Assembly (NCBI GenBank): GCA_003868215.1
Contig: QWDQ01000034.1
Coordinates: 1 to 64,000, forward strand
Length of the DNA stretch: 64,000 bases
Reading direction: 5' to 3'
From: Pseudophaeomoniella oleicola
Taxonomy: Eukaryota > Ascomycota > Eurotiomycetes > Phaeomoniellales > Phaeomoniellaceae
Positions 55,653 through 64,000 of this stretch are shown here, one piece after another. Both the position numbers and the translations under genes were made by a program. The notes under the pieces are model-generated. The model saw only the letters and a list, made by a program, of their open reading frames with translations, made no database searches and was not told the origin of the DNA. Position 1 is the first letter of the stretch; every line of letters starts with the position of its first letter.

Positions 55653-56264
55653 TGGTTCCCTGCCAGGAACGCAGACGAGATCGCGATTGGGGATGCTTCT
55701 CCTCTCTGTCTGTTGAATGGATGAAGCTAGGGACGATCTGGTGTGTATACAGGGAAGAAGTATCATATATATGGAGAATACCTGGTGAAGAGGCAAGAGG
55801 GGGTCTAGTCTGGTCTGTGATGTTGGGAAATGGCTGGGTCGAACAGTTGAATCCAAACGAGGCATAAAACTGCGTTGAGAGAACAAGATCATGCGGGTAT
55901 GGAAATATCGTTGAAGAGGCATGTAGTTACCGCTTGATCTCTTATATCATTTTGGCATTGGGAGTGGTGAATCTATGTGAACAGCGAGATCATCCAAGCC
56001 CTCAACGCGTACTGTCCCCCTCTGCCCAAAAGATCAATCACATTCCAACCCGGAAACGCCTACACTTTATATATAGCTTCAGGATGCGGCTATCCTGATC
56101 TTTCGTCTATTCACCCACTTCTTAAAACTCCGATCTATGTACAACTTGTTGATTAGAGACCACATGCACATCCGAAGCCTGTATAATCTTTTCGCACCAG
56201 ATGTGGTTTTGATCTCTATTTCGAGGACGCTTTGGCCGATTCTTTGTCGTATGAAACGATACGT

Positions 56265-57279
56265 TTACTGCGTCTTCTTGGACTTTCTCGCCTTCCTTCT
56301 GGCTGCGTAGGTTTTCGAGCCAGCTTCGGTGTCTAGGAAGTAGTCCCACCATCTGAAGCTGCTGGCGTAATTGCCAATGAATTTCTCGTGATGCACGTCG
56401 TGGTGATCAGCACCTGCCCAGAACGGGAGGAAGTGGTGAAGCGACCAGGGTAATTCGTACCCGCTGTGAGCATCGATGGCTTGGAAGACACGAAGGACGA
56501 TCCAGGTATACATGGTGACAATGTGAAGGTTCCCTGTAATGGCGACCCAGATAATGGGGAAGACGACAGTGCCGATACCAAGGACCATGACTTCGATGGG
56601 AGATGCGTACTCGGCTGCCAACCCGAATGGAGCGGAATATTGATGATGAATCTTGTGGATGTATTTGTACAGAGGCCCCCAATGCATAGCACGGTGGGTC
56701 CAATAGTGCCATGCGTCTTCACAAACGAAGAAGATTGCGATCTGGTATCCCATCGTCCACCAGTCCGGGAAGGGAACTCCAGTCTGGATACCACAGAACT
56801 GGGCCATCGGGTGGAATAACCATATGACTGGGAGCTCGACAAGGAAATGGGTGAGAAGGACTAATTTGGCGCAAGTCCATTGTTCCTTCAAGGTCGGCAT
56901 TTTTTGCTTTTGTGGCAGTCAGTACGAGTCCATTCGCGTTAAAGTGGTGCAGCACTTACGTTTTGGATCTTGTATTTGTTGAACGCTGGGATGTAGTCCA
57001 TGAAAATCCACGGAACCGCACGGGCGAAATAGACAGACTCATGCAGGAAGAAAGACAGGATCCCCGTGGCGAGGACATCGTTCTGCATATAGGCATACCA
57101 AGCTGCCCACATGCGCTCAAAGTAGCTGAGGTGAATGTTGTATTTCGAGATCTCTTCGAATTGGCCCCAGTAGGTGTCCGGAGATGCCGTCGTGTAGAAA
57201 GCGGTGGTGGAATTCCTGTGGCCATGGAAGTCAGTGTACAGTCCATTGGGGTATGAAGATACATTGATCAGACATACAT
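56265..57279 (-). CDS. ERG25: C-4 methylsterol oxidase ERG25
   Basis: Exons 57279-57278, 57215-56960 and 56906-56265 give 299 aa. ERG25 is an ER membrane di-iron oxidase that oxidises the C-4 methyl groups of sterols, with ERG26 and ERG27, in ergosterol synthesis. The fatty-acid-hydroxylase histidine boxes are HYWTH, HKIHH and HDVHH; transmembrane stretches surround them, and the tail is basic (ARRKARKSKKTQ). The protein begins MNSTTAFYTT. Its start codon is split: AT from exon 1 joins G from exon 2 across a 62-nt intron (GTATGT...CCACAG). In the unspliced RNA the same ATG opens a frame MYV-stop. Only two coding bases lie in exon 1. Confidence 0.92.
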
Positions 57280-58429
57280 CTTGTGCGCGATAGGCTACTG
57301 GCCAGCCTGAAGGAATTGTTGCACAGAATGGAAAAGAAGGACGCGTCTGGATCACCCAAGAGAGTGGAAGTGATCACCGTTATATCGCAGAGAAAGCAGT
57401 GCAGGAGAAAAAGACGATGGAAGACTCAAGTAATTACCAAGATAAAAGAAGCAAGCTCTGATAGTGAAGGATACCGGGGGTCCAGTCACTAAGCTTTCGA
57501 TTGTTTTATTTTGGGTGGGCGAGTCCAGGTACAGTACCGTATGGTAATGCCGGGTGGCGTCACAAGTGAAAGGGAACTTGGAGTTTGAATGGGGCTCTGT
57601 GAGCATTCAACCAATCATAAGCTGAGTCAGTAGTGGCGTGAAAGGGAACTTCCAGTGCCGAATGTCTCCTGGAACCGTATCTTACGCAAGTATTAAGTAA
57701 TAAATCCGAGAGGGTTCAACCTACCTGCAGGAACCTTTTCAACTAATTATTGAGTGACAGGACGATTACGAAGTACGCTGTCCCTTTTTCGCAAAGGGGC
57801 GAGGGGCGTCTATACCATAGTACACTGTACCCGACGAGCCGGTCAAGGCCACCACAAGCTTCCCTTCGCCATTGACGTATCATCTCGCATTATCATACGA
57901 GAGCATCGAGACTTGCAGAGCTTACAGCTTCATTATTAAGATGCCCTAAGCACGCTACTCATCGGCCTCAAGAGGCATCCGAGATAACCTGATTCCTGCT
58001 GTGTTGACTTGCGGGGTCGGCGATGGGCGTCCACTACCGTACTCGGAAAATGACTGACAGGCTGACCACGCAAAATGTCACGATTTACAGTCCACTCGCC
58101 TCTCTGGATCCAGTCTACTACGTAGTACTACGTAGTGTCGAGGTATCTGGATATCATCAGATAATGGATACTTCTCAACATTTTCCTACTATCAATTACT
58201 GCATGCTCTTCGCATGACTTTTCTATGTATCTCCTGCTTACCACAGTTTTCAACCTTTGAGTTCTGCCATCCCAGGGAAAGTATATGTCAGTACGCCAGT
58301 ATATGCCGATCATCGACCATCACGAAGTCTGCTATCTACAGAATGTTCATTGAAAATGTGATGGGGTTGGATTCTATCGATTTAATGCACGATATATGGG
58401 GAAAATACAGCGTGCAACCAAACCGACCC
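57280..58429. other. Intergenic region, ERG25 promoter
   Basis: About 1.15 kb. Near ERG25 at 57,351-57,360 is ATCACCCAAG, which partly resembles a sterol regulatory element. Farther away (58,115-58,140) are nested TACTACGTAGTA palindromes. No gene was recognised. Confidence 0.45.
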
Positions 58430-59817
58430 TCAAGATTGGTTCACAGCTACGCCTTTCATCTTCTGTTCTTCCTCTTCGAAGGCATGTTTCTTCGTATCCG
58501 TCTCGTCTAATTTGTTTCGGTACAATGTCCCGCCACACTGCAGCAGCCTGGTTGTAGCTTGCTCCGGAGTGATGTCGCGCTGCGGCTCTGCCATCATTTC
58601 ATAACCTACCAAAAACTTTCTCACAGTGGCACTCCTCAACAACGGAGGATAGAAATGCAAATGCAATGAACTTGCCTCGATCTCCGCCTCACTCCCTTCG
58701 AGTGGCGCCTGATGGATGCCCATAGAGTATGGAAACTGCGTCTCGAAGAGGTTATCATAGCGACGGGTGACTTCGGCAATCGCCCCTGCCAGATCGGCAC
58801 TCTCAGAGGAGCTCAAGTCAGGTAAGGCACGAACATGGCGACTGTGAGGGAGGATCATCGTCTCAAAGGGCCAGGTCGCCCAGTAAGGGCATACGACGAC
58901 AAATGTGGCGTTTTGATAGACAACACGCTCCTTCTTCTCGACTTCCAGCTTCGCATAATCGAGCAACAAATGCGAGCCCCCTTGCTCACGATGATACTTC
59001 TCCAGATTACGGAGTTCCAGAGACGGCTCTTCGGGCAGACTAGTCGTTGTCCATACCTGGCCGTGAGGATGGGGATTTGAACAGCCCATCGCTGCTCCTT
59101 TGTTCTCGAATATCTGCATGTAACGATACTGGTGGGCGGGTGCGTACTTTGAGGCGGTAGACGATGACGGTGGCAGATGGGTCGGTGCTGCGACCTTAGC
59201 GAGCGGTGATGATGGTGCCAAGTGGGCCGTGTATATCTCCGTCCATGTCTGGATGACTGGAATTATCTGCTCCGGCGTCATGTCCGCGAGGGTCAGATTA
59301 TGACGAGGCGAAAACGTGATGACATAACATTTTCCAGTGACCGATTCGGCTTTCAGTAACCGGGTGGAAAGGCCTATGTTTGTGGTCAGACACGTCATAT
59401 GAGACAGCCAACGCGATGATCTTACTGCCACTTTCATCCTCCGTTTTGTATTCAGCTTGGTCTTCCTTGACTGCACTGTAGTCGTTCACAAAGACAAAGG
59501 TGTTCTCATATTTAGGATTGATGTCTCCTTGAGCTCTTTTGTTTCCTGGGCATAGATAACATTTCGGATCATGCTCTGGTAAGGTCGTTTTGGAAGGCGC
59601 TTCTTGTTGACCTCTGTCTTATGCATTGGCATCAACAACAGAAACGCTCCGGAGTCCTACTTACTGCCATGGTCGTTTTGTTCGATGTGGTGAAACTGGA
59701 GGACCTGTGAGCTTGAAACCCCGCGTTTGAGATATCAGAAAGAGTACCAAGGATCCAGCTGTCCCGCAGTGGATTGTATCTTCGATGAGATATATCGTCG
59801 AGTATTTTGTCCGTCAT
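58430..59817 (-). CDS. GAL7: Galactose-1-phosphate uridylyltransferase
   Basis: Exons 59817-59748, 59695-59665, 59613-59426 and 59373-58430 give 410 aa. The enzyme exchanges UMP between UDP-glucose and galactose-1-phosphate in the Leloir pathway, in the cytosol. Family blocks: HRRYNPLRDSWILVSPHRTK, NPKYENTFVFVNDY, RHNLTLADM, and the active site GCSNPHPHGQVW with the UMP-accepting His in HPH. WATWPFETMILPHSRHVR and HLHFYPPLLRS continue the fold. Exon 2 is only 31 nt. The last 25 residues are charged and go beyond the conserved domain. No other galactose gene lies next to it in this window. Confidence 0.94.
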
Positions 59818-62272
59818 TCGCAAGAATATGACTGAAAATCTTTTGTAAAACTTTTGTGAATGGTTGAGGTAATGAGCACGGTACAATAGGAGAGAATCAG
59901 ACTTAATAAAAAAATTCGTTCCTGAGTAAAGCTGAGCAAATGCAAGAGTCACATTGGGGTCTCATCAGAACGCGGGGGACAGCGGGACATTGAGATGTTG
60001 GATATGTCCCACTTTGTCATAGTATGCTAGAACCGAGTCGCCGACTCTCATATTATCCTTTGATGCTTACCTTTTACAGTGTTCGCCTAGCATCGAGAGC
60101 CGAAAAGGCATGGATCTCTGCCATGAAAGCGAGCAATAAAGAAAAGAACAAGCGTGCGACTCTTTACGTCTGGACAGCATTTGCCTTTCGTACATAGTCA
60201 TGATTTCCTTTTTCCTCATGACTGTCAGTTGTAATTACTTGGAACTCTGAGCTTGAGTCGAATGTTCCTCGACAAAGGGCGCCGCTCTCCTGATATTCGC
60301 AAAGATGCGGGATGTGAAGCGTGGAGCATGGAGTGTGAAGAGTGCACTGAGACGATCGTTCTGCAATCAAATTACCCCTCGGCCCTCCCATAGACGTGTT
60401 CATGCAGCGAGCCAGCCGGGAGGGATAAACATGAAACTCGGACCGATTCTCCTCGTATCCAAAGTTCGCACAGCATATTGTACTACATAACGTAGTAAAC
60501 CTCTCAACCTTTCGGAGCAAAGCGGATCGTCTGTAACGCGCCAGATATCCGATGGCTACTCACCTCCTCGACGCGTCCATGGGTAATTATATAAGGTATT
60601 CTTTTGAGCGAACATAGATGAGAGGGTGCCTCACTGATGATCGATGGGGAAAAGGGCCAATGCAAAAAGTGTCGATATTTTGAAGATCAGCGTATCGCGT
60701 AGTGTTTGTTGCAACGCGCAAGGTATAAGAATTTTCGTCGCTTCGTCCCGGAATGCAGGTACTGCAAGTACTGTTGTCGCATGATAGTCACTGCTGTGGT
60801 CCATATATTGCCCAATGTGTAGACCTACAGTACGGGTATTATGATCAGATACCACAGGAGGAGAGGAGATAACTCGGAAACATCCAAGTCACGCCACAAG
60901 CCTTGAAGCCTTGCATTGTTCGAAAAGGAGAAAACGTCTGGCTCGCTGGGACGCCCTGAGTGGAGACTGGCTTCACTGGGAACTGTTCGCCTCCCTTTCC
61001 GTCGAACCCCGGGAACATCTCGACATTTCAGAAGTCTCGAAGTTGTACATACCTAAGGTAGTAATTAGATAGATCCCCCGAACCCCAATGTCAGAAATAT
61101 CATCAAAACACGGGGACTCAATAATTATTCAGTCATACTATCGAGCGTCGCGACAGGCAAGAGCTTCTTTTCAATGCATATTGAGAAGAGAAACGAGGAC
61201 AACTCATGGCTGTGGTTCGGTTAAAGGCGCATCAAGACTGCATCAAGATTGCATCGACACTGCATCGAGTCTGCTGTTGTCCATGCACCTGAGGCATGCT
61301 TTAGATATGTCAAGTACATAATTAATTTTATTTCACCGCACAATTGCCTCCAGGGTCCCTGTCACCGCTGCATTATCCGTGACTTTGCCCTGCAGCATAT
61401 TTCCTTTGCTAACGATAGTCAAATTTGAACTTTCGCCCATCAGAGGGTGTCTCGGTGCCTTAAGTATTCTTATTCATCGTCCACAGTATAAGGGATTGAT
61501 GGTATATACGTTCATCGTTCAAAAGACTCTATTCAAAGTTCATATTGAAAAGTCACAGGATGTGGAAGAGCATGTTTATCCAAAAAACCATCTCTTACCG
61601 TAAAGAGACTGCGGAGCTTCGGGGACGCACCCGCCTGATAAGATAAAGGATTATCGTAAGTCAGAAATGGTGTACGTAGTAACTTACTGAAATGTAGCGA
61701 CAACGTGATAATCGACCGTCAATGTTCTAGCCCTGCATCCACTCCCGTAATCAATTCATCAACTTGCCCCTTATTCCGACCCTTTCTCACCTCATCAAGT
61801 CATACTGCACAATCCTGACTCGTTCAGTCTCTAGCCACTCAAGCCATCTCCTTGTCTTTGGATGCTCGGCTTACCCTAGGTTTCGTGGGAAATCTTCTTA
61901 TTCTCCACTCACCACCCTAGAATAGTCTTCCACCGAGCCACCCTTTCACCTTCCGAGTACTAAGGCCTATTGGGACCGTAGTATTCCGACTTTCAGCCTT
62001 GGGGAGCACCGATTTGACCCAACGTTAGCAGACCAGTTGTCTTGCTGGTCGACCCATCTCCTATCTGGTCTTACCACTGCCTTCGCAACCCGGCTCATAT
62101 TGCAAGTCAGAATAAGGGCAGGCACCCAATCCCGACCAAGAAATATGGGACCTCCTACATAAAATGCCTATGGTCCCCTCCGCTGGCCTGGAGTTTCGCT
62201 GTAAATTCTTGCATAGAATATATATTCCTATACGACCGAGGTGAACGTCCGCATTGTGCTATTGCCGCGGCG
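59818..62272. other. Long intergenic region, no gene recognised
   Basis: About 2.45 kb between the divergent GalT and F-box genes. Frames on both strands are short and lack family features. It includes one TACGTAGTA-like palindrome near 60,478-60,490. Confidence 0.5.
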
Positions 62273-63675
62273 ATGGCCTCTCTTTTAGAACAGCTCCCCA
62301 ACGAGGTATGTTTCGTCACTGCTCTGAGACCATCCTCGTTAACATGGTCCTAGATTCTCACACAGATCCTATCATGCTTTGCGACCGAGTCACTCCTACC
62401 TCTTCTCACCGTCTCCCAAAGCTTTCATACTCTCGTCCTTCGCATCTTACACTACCGCATCCTATACACTTGGCCTCTTCCATCGCATGGTCTCATTCTC
62501 GAAGCATACCACCCGTCAAGTAAATGGACAGAACCATACCTATTCTGCTCGTATCTTGGAACCACGGGTGGCTTGTCGAAAGCGATCTCTTATGACAAGT
62601 CATATGTAGATTGTGCGGACTATGCTGAGAGATGCGCCAGGTTGAAAGGAGTCTACAGCAGATTCAGGCCACACAGACGAGATGACGAGTTAACGCGTCG
62701 GTTACCTATCATGGGTACTCTGAGCGAAGACGACTCATCAATATCGTCAGATGATGCATCTGCTGCAGAGCCAAGAGGTGCGGATGTGCGGGACGAGAAG
62801 GTGGAACACGTTGTCAATCTTGACAGCGACGAGCTCTTCAGTCAGATTTGTTTGAATAGCAGCCTCGTGAAACTTGGTCCGGTTTCAGGCGTGTTCCCCA
62901 GTGTATCTGAAGCAGCGGGAGGCGTGATCAGGGTATGGAGGCATTGGTTGCGTGAGCAAGCAAAAAGAACAAAGAGATTAGATGATGGAGCGCTAGACCT
63001 CGAGTCAGAGGACTGCTCTCTACAAAACATCTTATGGGTCGACTGGCGACATGATGTTGGTCTCAGCGTAAGAGTGCGCGAAAGGCTTCCATCAGGCTCA
63101 GACCAAGCACCAATCCTAGAAGAGGTGGCGAACGACGACGAAAGACCCGTATCATACGCTATTGAAATTAGAGAGCTTGTCATTCGAACATCGCATCTTT
63201 TACTGGCTATCGAACGTGCCCTTGATGAGCAGAAATTTACTTCAGGTAAAGCCATGATCTTTGGTTCCTTGGGATGATCACCTGGTATGGGTACGGTCAC
63301 CCGGTCTGCAATCACGGCGTGATCCTTTGTTGGATCGGCCCTCTAACTGCATGACTCCGTGGCTTGGAAAAGACGTGGAAACTGAAAACCCGTACCATTG
63401 TTTCTGTTGTTTGTTTTGCCACGTTTGATTAACACTTTTTGTTTTCCTGCGTTCTAGTCCACACTTTCCTCCCCTACGCGTATGTCACCCAACAAGGGTC
63501 CACGCCGATTATCGTCGAATCAAACAAGATCGACGTATCTCATTCCGAGAAATACGAGCTAGACACGTCGGCAGCCGCTGTTGCTGCCGCGTTGCTCTAT
63601 GGGAAACCGGTCTACCGAGAGAAGGAAGTGCAAGCCGTCGAGTCCGTCGCCGTCGTTGGCGAAGCCAGAGCTTGA
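62273..63675 (+). CDS. F-box protein
   Basis: Exons 62273-62305, 62354-63245 and 63458-63675 give 380 aa. The N terminus MASLLEQLPNEILTQILSCF, followed by LLPLLTVSQSFHTLVLRIL, is a standard F-box, the Skp1-binding part of SCF ubiquitin ligases. The rest resembles a fungal F-box group with YLFCSYLG, an acidic stretch, and EAAGGVIRVWRHWLREQ, ILWVDWRHDVGLSVRVRE and RELVIRTSHLLLAIERAL. The second donor (GTAAAG at 63,246) is modest; if the 212-nt intron is retained the protein ends after GKAMIFGSLG at 63,277, and if it is spliced a tail with TPIIVESNKIDVSHSEKYE is added. Both ends are plausible. The substrate is unknown. Confidence 0.8.
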
Positions 63676-64000
63676 TATGGAGGATTCACGAAGTTACGAG
63701 TCTACTAGACGGTTTGGATTCCAGGGTCTTGGATATAATATCTGGTTGTGTACAAATACGGCGCGCAACATACTATCGAATTTTTGAGCTACGAGGGACT
63801 CAATCGGAACAATTGGAGGTGTTGAGGAACGGATCTTTGAAAAGGTAATTCGATCAGATGCCACGGCTGGGTTGGCCTTCTACACCTTAATATAGAGCAC
63901 GCTGGTCATGGACATGACTTCATGAATGTAATACAATAATGATGACAGTACTTCTCAATCCATACTGAGATCTTTTTCAACCAATCTCTATCGCAGACTG
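63676..64000. other. Downstream flank, nothing recognised
   Basis: The last 325 bp hold the presumed F-box 3' UTR and unassigned sequence running out of the window. Confidence 0.4.

Larger units (their letters stand above)
55292..56264. other. Intergenic region with simple repeats
   Basis: About 970 bp between the dehydratase stop and the ERG25 3' end. It contains the GAT/GAA microsatellite (55,341-55,411) and an ATCAGA-type run (55,599-55,652). No gene was recognised. Confidence 0.55.

Noticed and set aside
1-64000. CRISPR arrays, rRNA genes, tRNA genes, intact transposons
   Set aside because: None seen on reading. A covariance-model tRNA search would be needed to exclude intron-bearing tRNAs.

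Overview
This window is one end of a chromosome from a filamentous ascomycete (Pezizomycotina). It opens with twelve TTAGGG-type telomere units written as CCCTAA. Genes carry many short introns of about 45-100 nt with GTRNGT donors and CTRAC-like branch sites. The gene set is typical of these fungi: a fungal rhodopsin-like membrane protein, a LaeA-like methyltransferase, a UncA-type kinesin-3, a STRIPAK phocein-type MOB protein and a C2H2 + fungal_trans regulator. The class cannot be fixed from the sequence alone. Exon-intron models were assembled by hand from splice signals, reading phase and family conservation; phases close in every multi-exon model given as a CDS.

Region 1 (1-14,852) is subtelomeric: telomere, about 770 bp of AT-rich repeat-derived DNA, then an accessory block. 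The block holds an FAD-dependent amine oxidase-like enzyme and an UNC93-like transporter in divergent orientation, a LaeA-like methyltransferase, a truncated rhodopsin-like fragment, a 10-exon cytochrome P450 with an unusual heme loop, an ERG26-like sterol dehydrogenase and an intact seven-helix rhodopsin-like protein. It looks like a set of tailoring enzymes plus a transporter with no backbone synthase in view.

Region 2 (16,424-29,659) is housekeeping: a GRF zinc-finger protein, kinesin-3, the proteasome ubiquitin receptor RPN10, the TRAPP subunit TRS23 and the mitochondrial Lon protease PIM1. A 3 kb stretch with one unresolved minus-strand coding candidate follows.

Region 3 (32,801-43,448) holds a kinase-like protein with altered catalytic motifs, a CobW/ZNG1 GTPase, a phocein-type MOB protein and a large C2H2 transcription factor. 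Region 4 (43,449-63,675) holds a 3.5 kb intergenic area dense in short palindromes, then MTR10, SME1, a 5-formyl-THF cyclo-ligase, ROT1, a pterin carbinolamine dehydratase, ERG25, galactose-1-phosphate uridylyltransferase and an F-box protein.

The most interesting observations are: an ERG25 start codon split by an intron, so that an unspliced message would encode only a three-codon peptide; a full-length P450 lacking both conserved glycines around its heme cysteine; a kinase-like protein with DIN in place of DFG; five stop-free introns of 3n length; an unannotated coding stretch after the apparent MOB stop; and the subtelomeric tailoring-enzyme block. No CRISPR array, rRNA or convincing tRNA was seen.
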